The translations under genes were made by a program, and so were the position numbers. Under the pieces are notes generated by a model that saw nothing but the letters and a program-made list of their open reading frames with translations, ran no database searches and was not told the origin of the DNA. Of a DNA stretch of 64,000 nt, positions 9,801 to 20,338 are shown piece by piece. This stretch comes from Podospora pseudocomata (Eukaryota > Ascomycota > Sordariomycetes > Sordariales > Podosporaceae), in contig NW_026946362.1 of the NCBI RefSeq assembly GCF_035222375.1, positions 21,119 to 85,118 of the forward strand, read 5' to 3'. Each line of letters begins with the position of its first letter. The stretch's first letter is position 1.

Positions 9801-12800
9801 ATTAACAGTAAAGTAGTTCTTATTATAGGTATATGTTTATTAATTGGTGCTATGGCTAAAAGTGTGCGCTGATGAGCTTTATTTTGAAATGGAGATATAA
9901 TCTCTAAACATTGGTCAAATATGTTTCTGACTACGAAATTAGGTGGCGGGGAAATCCCAAAGTTGAACATAGCATTTTCGCGTAATGAAGAGATTAGATC
10001 CAATCATGGGGATCGATTAGCTCTTCTAGTCAAGTTTTCTATGATTAAGACTATACTGTTTGAAGTTCATCTACCAGTTGTCTCAAGCCATGGACTTCAG
10101 CGTGCCTGAGATAGGCTGAATGCGGCAAACCTTTTTCTTGAACTTTTGGATAGGGTTATGGCCTGTCCGCAAACGAATTGCATAAACAATTTCAAGGTAG
10201 AGAGTGAACAATCTAAGGAAAACAAAATTCAAAATATATGAAGATCAGGATTACCTAAGACTAGAAATAGTTATGGTAACAGAGGAGTAGTATTACCCTT
10301 TGTATATTATAACAATATATATTGTCCTTTAAAAAAGGGGATAAGGGGAAGAACTCTAGATTTTAATTTTAGATTGCTATCCACTAGTGCTGGGAGCCCA
10401 GTACAGATAAAATCTAACACTAATGATAAGCTTCTAAAGCTAGCTAAGCATTGTAAAAAGAATTTTAATGGTCAAATCCAAATGGACAAATTATACCGAT
10501 TAATGTATGATTCAGCACTGTATGAATTGGCATATAAAAAGCTAGGCGCTAGTTCTGGGCGCAAACTCGGCGCAAGCTCTGGAGGGAATATAAATCAGGC
10601 GGGTATTAATATTAAACCCCTTGACCATAACCACTACCCTTTAGTAGGATCCGCAGAGATGTTATCTGAAGTAATTGAAGGAATTATTGCTGAGTTGAAA
10701 GATAGTAGGTTTAGATTTGAAGGAAAAAAGGTAAAAACCCTAGTAAGTAGACCTCTTACTACTTTTAGAAATAAACTGGTACAAGAGGTAATGAGAATGA
10801 TTTTAGAAGTTATATTCGAACCAACTTTCTCTGAACACAACCATGGGTTTAGGCCAGGAAGGGGATGTCATTCGGCTTTGAAAGAAATTAAGGCGCAAGC
10901 TATAAATTTTGGAGTATCAACCTGATATTTTGAAGGAGATATTTCTAAATACTTAGTTACTTGTGCTGACGAAGTTATGCATGCAAGCTCCTCTTTTGTT
11001 ACTTCGAGACGTGGCGGCGACGGTAGCGGCAAAGCCGCAGCAGCAGCCACGCTCGTAAGTTCTCAAATAGAAAGAGTCTTAATGAATATAATTGAAAATA
11101 AAATTAAAGACCGTAGGTTTACAGATTTAATATGAAAAGCTTTAAAAGCTGGATATTTTGAATTTAAAATATTCAAAGATTCAAATACAGGTACTACTCA
11201 AGGTGATATACTTAGCCCTATTTTAAATAACATTTATCTAAATGAATTAGATAGATTTATTAGTAAGTTAAAATTAGAGTACGATAAAGGAATTAAACCT
11301 AAAGTAAATCCTTATTATGACAAACTTTGTAATATGAAGAATAAAACTCTTGATGTACAAACTAGGAACCGTATCCATAAGTTACACTTGAAGACTCCTT
11401 ATTATAAAACACTAGATCCTAGTTTCAAGAAATTAGTATATGTAAGATATGCTAATGTTTGGGTTATAGGTGTTAGAGGATCCAAAGAGGATTGTAACAT
11501 TCTGTTAGAAAAAATAGAAATATTTTTTAAAGATAAATTAAATATTGGGGGCGCAAGCTCTCGCGCAAGCTCGAGTTTTGAGCTTGTGCCTAAAACCCTA
11601 TCTAGTATAACTAATGCTAAAAAGGTCTTATTCTTGGATACGGTAATATTCAGTAGCTGACACAGAAAACATCAATCTTTGACTTCCAGTTCATCTGGGT
11701 TCATGCTAAGAAATGGTAGAGAAATTAGACTTGAAGCACCTAAACAAATAATACTACAAAAACTAAATGAAGCCGGTTTTATAACTAAAGGGAAACCATC
11801 TCCTAAATTACTATGACAACATTATAATAAGGACACAATAATAACATTATATAATTCTGTATATAGGTATATTAATTATTATAGTTTTGCTGAAAATATT
11901 TCCAAAATTTCTTCATGACTTCACTTTATATTAAAAACTTCTTGTGTGAAATTATTGGCATCCAAATTTAAATTAGGAACTATATGTAAAACTTATTTTA
12001 AATTTGGAAAAGATTTAAAAGGAGATAATAAAATCGGTTTTGTGGATGCGATGGCTTATGGAATAAATATTTGAGACTTTAAGATATCAACTAAAGGTAT
12101 AATTCAAATCCTATATGCTGGAACAAAAACCTCTAGAGGCGGAGCCGCGAAGCCGCTAAGGAGCAAAGCCGCGAAGCCACAAAGCCGCCGGACTAAAATT
12201 TAATAAAATTAAAGGATTAATGGTTAAAATAGTGCTTTCGAGGAGGCTACGTATACGAAGTATGCTTTATATATAGCGCTATATATAGCGCAAGCTCCTC
12301 TTCGACATACTTTGTCAGTATGTATGTATGTCAGCACTAATATTATTATAACCAGACAGTAATACCACTATATATATAATGCAAACGCTTAGTATATTAA
12401 AATTGGAGAGCCGTATGATGGGAAACTATCACGTACGGTTCGGGAAAAGGTATATATACTGATAAGAGGTATATGTATCTAGTTCATTCTCAAGTAGGTT
12501 TACATGTATGATTACCTATGGCGATGGAAGGTCCTACTCCTGTATCAGCATTAATACATGCAGCTACTATGGTAACTGCAGGTGTATATTTACTAATGCG
12601 TAGTTCACCATTAATTGAATATAACAGTACAGTTTTATTATTATGTTTATGATTAGGTGCGATAACTACTGTATTTAGTTCTCTTATAGGTCTGTTCCAA
12701 CAAGATATAAAAAAAGTTATAGCTTATTCCACAATGAGTCAATTGGGAATGATGGTTATAGCTATAGGTTTATCATCTTACAATGTAGCTTTATTCCACT

Positions 12801-13768
12801 TAATAAATCATGCATTTTATAAAGCGCTATTGTTTTTAGGAGCAGGTAGTGTTATACACGCTGTAGCTGATAACCAAGATTTTAGAAAGTATGGTGGATT
12901 AATAAATTTTCTACCTTTAACATACTCTGTTATGTTAATAGCGAGTTTAAGTTTAGTTGCTTTCCCTTTCATGACAGGTTTTTATAGTAAAGATTTTATT
13001 TTAGAATCTGCTTATGGACAATTTAGTTTTTCAGGTGTAGCTGTATATATAATAGCTACTATAGGTGCAATATTTACAACGCTATATTCTGTTAAAGTTT
13101 TATACTTAACTTTTATTTCTACACCTAGCGCACCTTTACATACTTATAAAGGTGCTCATGAAGGTGATTTATTCCTTACTTTACCCTTAATAATTTTAGC
13201 TATATTTTCTATATTTTTCGGATTTTTTACTAAAGATATATTCATTGGCCTTGGTTCTAGCTTCTTTGCTGATAATAGTTTATTTATTCACCCAACTCAT
13301 GAAATCACTATCGATACTGAATTTGGAGTTCCTGTATTTTGAAAATTACTTCCTTTTGTATTTACAGTTTCATTTAGTATTGTAAGTTTAGTGTTATCTG
13401 AGTATTTACCAGAATTAGTAATAAATTTTAAATTAAGTAGATTAGGTTATAATATTTTTGGTTTCTTCAATCAACGTTTTTTGATTGAATTATTTTATAA
13501 TAAATATATCACAAATTTAATTTTAGATTTAGGGGGACAAATGACTAAGATATTAGATAAAGGTAGTATAGAACTATTTGGGCCTTTTGGCTTAGAAAAA
13601 GGGTTAGTTAATTTTAGTAAAAATATATCATCTCTAAGTACAAGTCATGTAACGACTTATGCATTATATATCTTAGTAGCTTTTATTTTATATTTACTTT
13701 ATAATTATTTATCTTTTAATTTTTTGCCTTTTCTTATAGCTGGACTCACTATACTAACAACGATATAA
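3843..13768 (+). CDS. nad5: NADH dehydrogenase subunit 5
   Basis: This is a large proton-pumping membrane subunit of complex I. Five exons (3843-4090, 6385-6460, 7914-8159, 9762-9863, 12488-13768) give 650 aa. Landmarks are the start [12 protein letters not shown]; exon 2 [15 protein letters not shown]; exon 3 [20 protein letters not shown]; exon 4 [20 protein letters not shown]; and exon 5 [20 protein letters not shown] plus the long C-terminal domain ending TILTTI. Splice sites were set by restoring the conserved protein, with upstream T and intron-final G for the three group I introns and GTGCG..AT for the group II intron. The stop is TAA at 13766. Confidence 0.95.
4091..6384 (+). mobile_element. 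nad5 intron 1 (group I)
   Basis: This intron is 2294 bases long. The LAGLIDADG ORF fills the 5' two thirds. After it come a C-run (about 5683) and GC motifs, then core segments near 6104-6250 (AGACCGTCGGCAGTT, ACAGACTGGTTCACCGG, GGCTGAAATG). This core type is shared with cob intron 2 rather than with the other introns here. Confidence 0.85.
4092..5678 (+). CDS. LAGLIDADG endonuclease with C-terminal NUMOD1-like helix
   Basis: The ORF is in frame with nad5 exon 1 and has 528 codons, with several TGA Trp. A roughly 110-residue N-terminal extension carries GC-motif insertions (near 4319-4332 and 4391-4405). Both catalytic motifs are intact: [12 protein letters not shown] near 4419 and [13 protein letters not shown] near 4881. 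The C-terminus contains [20 protein letters not shown], a helix-turn-helix stretch of NUMOD1 type, which is more usual in GIY-YIG proteins. It probably cuts intronless nad5 and promotes intron homing. It ends TAG at 5676. Confidence 0.9.
6461..7771 (+). CDS. LAGLIDADG endonuclease, I-OnuI-like
   Basis: This 436-codon ORF continues nad5 exon 2. The first 120 or so codons overlap the ribozyme core and give a basic, low-complexity leader. The nuclease follows with two intact motifs, [11 protein letters not shown] (near 6886) and [12 protein letters not shown] (near 7369), spaced as in single-chain LAGLIDADG proteins. The ending [31 protein letters not shown] matches the usual C-terminal pattern. 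It ends TAA at 7769. I see no disruption, so it is likely functional as a homing endonuclease, possibly also a maturase. Confidence 0.9.
6461..7913 (+). mobile_element. nad5 intron 2 (group I)
   Basis: This 1453-base intron lies between the codons for SDP and HNQRFF. Core pieces TCAAATTCCGGGGAACTCC (near 6510), AAATGGACAATCGCGG (near 6616) and CGGCAGTTGATCAG (near 6681) lie at the 5' end, inside the reading frame of the intron protein. The same DNA therefore serves both ribozyme and coding functions. Confidence 0.9.
8160..9245 (+). CDS. LAGLIDADG endonuclease
   Basis: This ORF is in frame with nad5 exon 3 and has 361 codons. Motif 1 is [12 protein letters not shown] near 8394 and motif 2 is [12 protein letters not shown] near 8754; both keep the acidic residues. 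The N-terminal 75 residues before motif 1 contain GC-motif-derived sequence (MSLRLTHK near 8184). A GC motif also gives [13 protein letters not shown] near 8900, inside the second domain and in frame. It probably promotes homing of this intron. TAA is at 9243. Confidence 0.88.
9429..9478. repeat. compound GC palindrome
   Basis: Two GCGCTATATATAGCG units are followed directly by AGGCGCAAGCTCCTCCTCC. This is the compound form of the dispersed repeat, here in a loop of nad5 intron 3. Confidence 0.85.
9864..12203 (+). CDS. group II intron reverse transcriptase/maturase, RT probably inactive
   Basis: This ORF is in frame with nad5 exon 4 and has 779 codons. RT blocks are visible in order: [66 protein letters not shown] (first catalytic Asp present) and [19 protein letters not shown]. 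The box normally YADD reads YANV at 11448-11459, so both catalytic Asp are gone. A foreign Ala/Ser/Gly-rich stretch of about 35 codons (10965-11064) interrupts the palm just after the first Asp. Maturase domain X looks intact ([16 protein letters not shown] through KFGKDLKG). No HNH endonuclease is seen. GC-motif insertions also occur at 10545-10585, 11547-11595 and the C-terminus. I infer splicing help without retrohoming. Confidence 0.9.
12268..12302. repeat. compound GC palindrome
   Basis: Tandem TATATATAGCGC units are followed by GCGCAAGCTCCTCTTCG, within nad5 intron 4 outside the ORF. Confidence 0.8.
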
Positions 13769-14002
13769 TGTTCTTATTTCTATTTTTTATTTTTATGTAT
13801 TTTTTTAGGCCTAAACTCTATTTTTAGAGTAAGTGACACAAGCTCTAAAAGTATTAGAGGGCGCGAGCTCGAAATAATATTATACGATAAGAGTCCAACT
13901 AGACCTTACCTCTTTGTTAGTAGTTCATCTTTACAGTCTAGTATTATTCCTAAAATTTACCTTCCTAAGTTTTTTAGAATTTTTGTTAAAAGGTTAATAT
14001 TT

Positions 14003-14550
14003 ATGTTACTAATTCTACCTTTAATTATAATATCCAAAGCTATATATTTTTGTTGACGCACAGATACATGAACTCATATATAATTTATTCAACAATTTAC
14101 AAGCTCAATACCTTCTGCTGATGCACAGCAGCCTAAAAAATACTGAACGGGGGGGGTGAAGCTTCTTCTGCTTGGCAACCTAAAAAGCTTGGAGGTAGCG
14201 CCTCCCATAAAGGAGTTATAACTGAGTCAGATTTTGAATGAGAATCTGAATCAGAAGCTGATTATAAATCAGATTCTGACCATGATGAGTTAGAAGTAAG
14301 TAAATTTATTTACATTCCTACGTTTAAGGAACGTGTTAATAAAGCCACTAAGGAAGAGCTAGTTGAAGCTCTAAATGTAATAGAGTTTTCAATAAAATCT
14401 TATGAAAATCATAAAGAAGTACCTGCATATAAAGAACAAATTAGTAAACTGATTGAAAAATAAAATATATGTAAATCAGCTTTAGAAAATATTGAGCAGG
14501 TTAAATTTTTAGAAGAAGAAAATAGTAAAGGTAAAGGTAAGGATAATTAA
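14003..14550 (+). pseudogene. decayed ORF of unknown function, hydrophobic start and acidic tail
   Basis: This follows nad5 by about 230 bases. A hydrophobic start (MLLILPLIIISKAIYFCW) stops at TAA 14081. The same frame continues with PSADAQQPKKYW up to a run of eight G (14149-14156), after which the sensible frame changes. The third part is strongly acidic (ESDFEWESESEADYKSDSD), then helical, with an in-frame TAA at 14461 and a final KGKGKDN ending TAA at 14548. Two stops and one frame change in 180 codons mark it as decayed. Its plan, a membrane segment followed by a charged helical tail, loosely resembles the chimeric ORF at 46979, but I see no clear alignment. Confidence 0.5.
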
Positions 14551-15126
14551 ATTTAATGCGTATGTACATACGTACGGCGCCGTCGTACTACGAACCATAG
14601 CTATTTAAGTAATGATTTTTTAGTAAGTGAATCAAGCAAGCATACTTCGTACACCAGGACTTGCCTGGCTTAGCCAGGCAAGTCCAATAAGCCCGGCAAA
14701 CTGTATATAATATATAATAATAAAGGGTAAATCTTATTGCTATATAATCATTTTATGATTATATAACAAAGTGATTATTATTATAAAAAAATGTAGAGGA
14801 TAAGGATTTAATTTATACACGAACTCTTAATATAAAGTCAGTACGTCTATTACCACTAAAGTGCAGGCTGTTATATTTATACTAAGATGTCTGTTTAGAA
14901 TCCAAATCTTATGTAGATTTGCTGCTTGCGCCCGGGCTGGCTGGCTGGTGGCTACGCCGCATCAGCAGCAGAAGTAGGCGGGACCAGGCTACGCGTGTAC
15001 GACGGCGCATGTCTGTATGCTTGCTGTTATTTTTTTTTTAGATTCTATATAACATGTATAATGATATAATATAATATTATATAATAATATTTCAATATAG
15101 AATAAATTGTATTTTATTATTTTTTT
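14551..15126. other. spacer before cox2
   Basis: No gene is seen. It holds a CCAGGACTTGCCTGG-type inverted repeat near 14650-14690, a GC-rich block (14921-15020) with GCTACGCCGC and related motifs, then a very AT-rich leader with long T runs before the cox2 ATG. Confidence 0.6.
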
Positions 15127-17150
15127 ATGTTTTTTTTAATTAATAAATTAGTTATGAATTTTGATGCTCCCAGTCCTTGAGGTATATATTTTCAAGATAG
15201 TGCTACTCCTCAGATGGAAGGGTTAAATGAATTACACGATAATATAATGTATTATTTAGTAGTTATATTATTTGCTGTAGGATGAATTTTATTATCTATA
15301 GTTATAAACTATGTTAGTACAAAATCACCAATTTCACATAAATATTTAAATCACGGTAGAGATGTGCCTATTCAAAAGTGTTTTAAGTTTAAAGGTAACT
15401 TGCGCTTGGTAAATAATAACAATAAATATATACGTTCTTATAGTACAACATCTTTTTCAGGTCCTAAGACCAAGTCGCTAGGCCTGTCCCAAAAGGACCA
15501 TAATAGTATAAAATTGTATCAAGATCCTTATTCAATGAGAAAATTAATTATAAAAGATAACAAAAATAAATCTGGTATCTATAAATGGACCAATAAATTA
15601 ACTAATGATATATATATTGGACAATCAGTTGATTTATCTAAAAGATTTATAAGATACTTTAATATGAGTTATTTGAAAAATAGAGAAACTCTTATAATAA
15701 GTAGAGCTTTGATTAAATACGGGTATTCCAACTTCCAGCTTGAAGTATTAGAATATTGTGATATAGCTGATTTAACAGAAAGAGAACAATACTATCTTGA
15801 TAAGTTAAATCCTAAATACAATATTTTAAAAATAGCAGGTAGTTCTTTAGGACATAAACTAACAGAAGAAACTAAAGCTAAAATTAGTAAATCTTTAAAA
15901 GGAATATATGTAGGAGAAAAATCTGCTTTATATGGTCGCACTCATTCTGAAGAAACTAAAGCACTCATGGCTCTAAATAAGTTAGGGGCAAATAATTCAT
16001 TATTTGGTAAAACCCATTCTGAAAAAACTAAAGAGTTAATGAGACAAAAAGCTTTAGGTAGAAAACATTATGAAGAAACTCTATTAAAAATGAGTGCTAA
16101 CAGAGGTTATCTTGTTAACATATATGAAAAATCTGATTCAAAAGGGTTTCAATTAATAGGTAGTTTTGTTTCAATAAGAAGAGCTGCCAAATTTTTAGGA
16201 ATTAGTAGTAATACTATAAGACTCTATATAAATTCTGGTAAAATATTTAAAGATAGATATAAATTTACTAGCTAACGAAGTACACGCAGGAATAAATACC
16301 AAATAAATTTAAAAAAACTATGAATAAAATTCCACTATATGCTGGAAACTCCTAAAGCCTTCAGGTACTATAAAGATAATAGATATATACTTTATCAGTG
16401 ATAACCCTAAAGGATGTACAATGGATTATCAGCAGGAAACCAAGACCTTGGTATTCTGCCGCCACCTGTGGTGGCAGGACACTGAGGGTGGGGGGGGGGA
16501 GCGCTGCGCCGCCCTCGGTACTAAATACTTTGGATCCTCAGAGACTACACGTGGAAATCAAACGTCGACGACGTCGACTTATAAGATAAGATATAGTCCA
16601 GTTAAGTATGAAAGTACTTATGTTGTAGACATTAATCGAATTAATATGAACTATTACTCCAGCAGTAATATTAATATTAATTGCTTTTCCTTCTTTTAAA
16701 TTATTATATTTAATGGATGAAGTTAGTGATCCTTCAATGTCAGTTTTAGCAGAGGGTCACCAATGATATTGAAGTTACCAATATCCTGATTTTTTAGATT
16801 CTAATGATCAATTCATAGAATTTGATTCATATATAGTACCAGAATCTGATTTAGATGAAGGAGGATTAAGAATGTTAGAAGTGGATAATAGAGTTGTTCT
16901 TCCTGAATTAACACATGTTAGATTTATTATAACAGCAGGTGATGTTATACATTCTTTTGCTGCTCCTGCTTTAGGTATAAAATGTGATGCATACCCTGGA
17001 AGATTAAATCAAGTATCTGTTTTTATTAATAGAGAAGGAGTATTCTACGGTCAATGTTCAGAAATATGTGGAATATTACACAGCTCTATGCCTATAGTAA
17101 TAGAATCGGTATCTTTAGAAAAATTCCTTATTTGATTAAAAGAACAATAG
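15127..17150 (+). CDS. cox2: cytochrome c oxidase subunit 2
   Basis: This complex IV subunit carries the CuA centre that accepts electrons from cytochrome c. Exons are 15127-15357 and 16629-17150, giving 250 aa. The protein begins [19 protein letters not shown] (the leader is normally processed). It has two N-terminal transmembrane segments and the conserved AEGHQWYWSYQYPDF aromatic region. The CuA site is complete in [15 protein letters not shown], with the upstream His in DVIHSF and the GRLNQ segment. The splice joins cac ggt to aca tta, with intron-final G at 16628. Stop is TAG at 17148. Confidence 0.96.
15358..16275 (+). CDS. GIY-YIG homing endonuclease
   Basis: This ORF continues cox2 exon 1 and has 305 codons. 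The nuclease core is [20 protein letters not shown] with the conserved Arg in DLSKRF and Glu in TEREQYYLD. It is followed by three NUMOD3-type repeats ([25 protein letters not shown]) and a NUMOD1 helix-turn-helix ([20 protein letters not shown]). All expected parts are present, so it is probably active. Stop is TAA at 16273. Confidence 0.93.
   Translation, partial: RDVPIQKCFKFKGNLRLVNNNNKYIRSYSTTSFSGPKTKSLGLSQKDHNSIKLYQDPYSMRKLIIKDNKNKSGIYKWTNKLTNDIYIGQSVDLSKRFIRYFNMSYLKNRETLIISRALIKYGYSNFQLEVLEYCDIADLTEREQYYLDKLNPKYNILKIAGSSLGHKLTEETKAKISKSLKGIYVGEKSALYGRTHSEETKALMALNKLGANNSLFGKTHSEKTKELMRQKALGRKHYEETLLKMSANRGYLVNIYEKSDSKGFQLIGSFVSIRRAAKFLGISSNTIRLYINSGKIFKDRYKFTS
15358..16628 (+). mobile_element. 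cox2 group I intron
   Basis: This 1271-base intron has its ORF first, then the core: ATGCTGGAAACTCC near 16339, ATCAGCAGGAAACCAAG near 16427, GGATCCTCAGAGACTACACG near 16532 and GATATAGTCCAG near 16589. A 60-base GC-rich insertion with a G10 run (16455-16520) expands one loop between core elements without removing them. Confidence 0.9.
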
Positions 17151-17743
17151 GAGGGACAGGTTGTTAGACTAAAATGTCTGTTTTGTATTTATATTACGAC
17201 GACGAAGTCGTCGTATTGGCGGTGACAAAGTCGCCGCAAGAAGTCATACAACAAGGTCGTACGAATTACGAATACTTTTTTTTTGAAGAATAGCGGCTCG
17301 CGAGAGCGGGATACGGCGCTATATATAAAGCTCGTCTTTATATTAAGATTTTATATTTTGTTGGGGCGCGACGACGAAGTATATATGCATACTTCGTAGG
17401 CGCAGGCTCATAATTAATGCGAAGCGCGAAACACAAAACGCAAAACACTAAAACTAAATATATAATGCGTATGGTAACCATACGTATTGTTTATTTAATC
17501 CTTTTAAACATATTTTATAAGAAAAGGGGAGAAGCCTTAAAATTAGTTTACTACTTTTAAACAGGTTAATCCTTAAAGTTAAAGCCCCTTTATATATAAA
17601 GATTAATTTATTCTTACAATAATATCTTACTTAATTAAAAAATTAATTAGGATTTTTTATTTTTATAAAGTTCAAGGGGCTAACCTTGAAGGTAATTTTT
17701 TTTTTATAGTAGGGTAGTATATTTTAATTTGATTTTTATTCAA
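17151..17743. other. cox2-nad4 spacer
   Basis: No gene is seen. It contains repeated GACGAAGTCGTCG-type palindromes (17196-17260), GC motifs (17290-17415) and a conserved block (about 17503-17610) that recurs near 63475-63620. The block contains ATTTAATCCTTTTAAA, GGGAGAAGCCTTA and AGTTAAAGCCC. It could be a processing or transcription signal for nad4; this is inference from its position and repetition. Confidence 0.55.
17503..17610. repeat. copy A of dispersed intergenic block
   Basis: It shares the ordered segments ATTTAATCCTTTTAAA, GGGAGAAGCCTTA and AGTTAAAGCCC with 63475-63620. A shorter relative (GGAGAAGCGG, then CTTTAAAGCCCAT) lies at about 62240-62290. Confidence 0.6.
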
Positions 17744-19303
17744 ATGTCAGGATTGTTATATGCTCTATTAATTATACCTATGATAGGTATTTTTTTTATT
17801 TTAAGTTTTGATAGTTATAATTTTAATATTACTAGTAATAACAGTAATAGTGGGAGTTTTAGTGAAGCCGGAGCTGGTAAGAATAGTGGAGGAGAATTAT
17901 TAAAAGTCCTCGTAATAAATAATGAATTAAATTTTTATAAAAAAATTGCTTTTATAACTACAATTATGAATTTAATTGTATCATTAATAATTTATATCTT
18001 GTTTGATTTTAGTACTAATCAATTTCAATTTGTACAAGATGATTTGGAATTAAGTGTTTATAATATATATTTAGGGGTGGATGGTCTTTCAATATATTTT
18101 GTATTATTAACAACTATAATAATGCCTATAGCATTAATATCAAATTGAAATTCAATAACACATAATATTAAGGCATATTTAATAATAATATTATTGCTGG
18201 AAACTCTTTTATTGGCCGTATTTTTAGTATTAGATGTGTTATTATTTTATATATTTTTTGAAAGTATATTACCGCCTTTATTTATATTAATAGGTTTATT
18301 TGGATCAAGTAATAAAGTAAGAGCTAGTTTTTATATTTTTTTATATACATTGTTAGGATCATTATTTTTATTATTATCTATTTTAACTATGTCTTCTTTA
18401 ATTGGTACAACATATTTGGATGTTTTATCAAAAAGTAATTTTGAATATACAACTCAAATATTTTTATTTTTAGGAGTATTTATAGCTTTTGCTGTAAAAA
18501 CTCCTACAGTTTTCTTAAATAGTTGATTATTAAAAGCTCATGTAGAATCGCCCTTAGGTGGAAGTATAGTACTTGCAGGTATTGTATTAAAATTAAGTTT
18601 ATATGGTATATTTAGACTAATCCTACCTTTATTACCTAAAATATCTTTAAATTATACTTCTATAATTTTTAGTATAGGTATTATTACAATAATTTATGCC
18701 AGTTTTAGTACATTACGAACTATAGATATAAAAGAACTAATTGCTTATAGCTCAGTATCTCATGCTGCAGTTTATTTAATAGGTGTATTCAGTAATATTA
18801 TTCAAGGGATTGAAGGTGGTATACTTTTAGGTTTAGGACATGGATTTGTGTCAAGTGGGCTATTTATATGTGCAGGAGGTGTATTGTATGATAGATCTGG
18901 TACCAGAATAATATCTTACTATAGAGGAACTGCTCAAGTAATGCCATTGTTCTCCATACTTTTTTTCATTTTATGTTTAGGTAATTGTGGTGCACCTTTA
19001 ACTTTAAATTTTGTAGGGGAATTTATGTCTTTATATGGAACTTTTGAAAGATTACCTTTATTAGGTCTATTTTCTAGTTCTTCTATGATATTCTCGGCCG
19101 CTTACACTATATATATGTATAACCGTATAGCTTTCGGTGGTTCATTTAGTAAATTCTTTGAAGAAAATATTGGTGATGTAACTAAAAGAGAATTCTTTTT
19201 ATTATTTACTTTAATAATATTTACTATTATGTTTGGAATATACCCATCCTTTATTTTAGATGGCTTACATTATAATGTAACAAGTTTATTGTTTGGTGTT
19301 TAG
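17744..19303 (+). CDS. nad4: NADH dehydrogenase subunit 4
   Basis: This is a proton-pumping antiporter-like membrane subunit of complex I, uninterrupted, 519 aa. It starts MSGLLYALLIIPMIG at the first ATG. A TTG five codons upstream is in frame but does not fit the family. Landmarks are GVDGLSIYFVLLTT, the conserved FFESILPPLFILIG, LLKAHVESPLGGSIVLAG (functional Lys/His region), IAYSSVSHAAVYLIGVFS and the end LDGLHYNVTSLLFGV. An extra hydrophilic stretch (SNNSNSGSFSEAGAGKNSGG) after the first helix is longer than I expect. Stop is TAG at 19301. Confidence 0.97.
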
Positions 19304-19376
19304 AGTACTTTGTTGCTGTAATAAATAACAAAAGCAACTGTTTTCGTTTTTATTTTTTTTTTTTTATTTTTTTTAC

Positions 19377-19411
19377 GAGGTATCTAAAAGATATCGAAAG
19401 CCGTCCATACA
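19377..19411 (+). repeat. 35-bp direct repeat, left copy
   Basis: It begins GAGGTATCTAAAAGATATCG and ends GCCGTCCATACA. It is identical to 20304-20338, with about 890 bases between the copies. Confidence 0.9.
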
Positions 19412-20303
19412 GTTCTGACATTAAGCCCCTTATGAGTGCAAATTCATAGGAGGGAATTCATTAAAGATTTTAAGCTATACAGCTACTATCTCAAATTAGA
19501 AAAAACTAATTTTAATTAGTGAAGTCCTGGAAATGTGGTTAAAAAGCAGTTTGATGTTCGCGCTAAGCTTGATAGAAGAGTAAAAAACTCTTCAAGCTTA
19601 GCTTGAAATTGTTATGTTATACAAAAAAAATTAGATAAAATTTTATTTATCCTCCTCGTGTACTAATTGATGGATGAAAATTAGTAAAAAGAGTACCTCG
19701 GAGAAAACCGGAATCCTAAGCCTGGTGTCGAGCTGTGAATTTGAGAGGGTAACCGATCAAACAATAAACTCTAAGTTAGAAAAAAATAAATAAATAAATT
19801 CCGGGAATTTTCCAATTTTCCTGCGAAGCCGAGGGGTAATCCTCAATTTTTAAGAGCTCGCGCCTAATAGAGTCTTTAAAAAGTGTATGACACACATACT
19901 CCATAGTACAAAAAATATTGTAATAAAGGATACCTTTGACCTAGGCAGGCTTCTAAATCCTCCGGGATATGAAGTAGAGCTCGAAAGTAATTATACGAAT
20001 CACTTCAGGCGCAAGCTCGACCCCATATCTCCCACTACATCACTAACCACTATGATAAAAAGATATCTTCGGATACTTATGAAGTTATCTGGTTAGGTTA
20101 TGTATAGTTGCGATGTGCTGAGAAGAAAGTGGTATGTTAATACGGAGCGAGCTTGCGCCGCGCCACATGGTTATATAGGTTGGTTTGGGATACCCTATGG
20201 GATAATTTAGAGCATAATATAAAAAATGAAAAGAGTAAGGTACAGGTCAGGACGTAGAATCACGCCGTACACTGCGAACTAACTCGTCACAAAAAGCTGG
20301 CTG

Positions 20304-20338
20304 GAGGTATCTAAAAGATATCGAAAGCCGTCCATACA
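20304..20338 (+). repeat. 35-bp direct repeat, right copy
   Basis: This is the second identical copy of the repeat at 19377. Such a pair could arise by duplication on insertion or by recombination, and could mediate loss of the interval. Confidence 0.9.

Larger units (their letters stand above)
9864..12487 (+). mobile_element. nad5 intron 4 (group II)
   Basis: This 2624-base intron starts GTGCGC and ends AT. A convincing domain V hairpin lies at about 12406-12441 (GAGCCGTATGATGGGAAAC on the 5' side, CACGTACGGTTC on the 3' side), and domain VI follows to 12487. The RT-maturase ORF occupies the space before domain V. It is the only group II intron I can support in the window. GC palindromes sit at 12268-12302 between the ORF and domain V. 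Confidence 0.92.

Noticed and set aside
16398-16699. Short ORFs of 63 and 92 codons in cox2 intron 3' part
   Set aside because: They run through the ribozyme core and a GC insertion and into exon 2 in the wrong frame.
19470-20300. Mitochondrial RNase P RNA
   Set aside because: A GAAGTCCTGG segment near 19521 hints at a P4-like strand, but no matching partner region could be found by eye.
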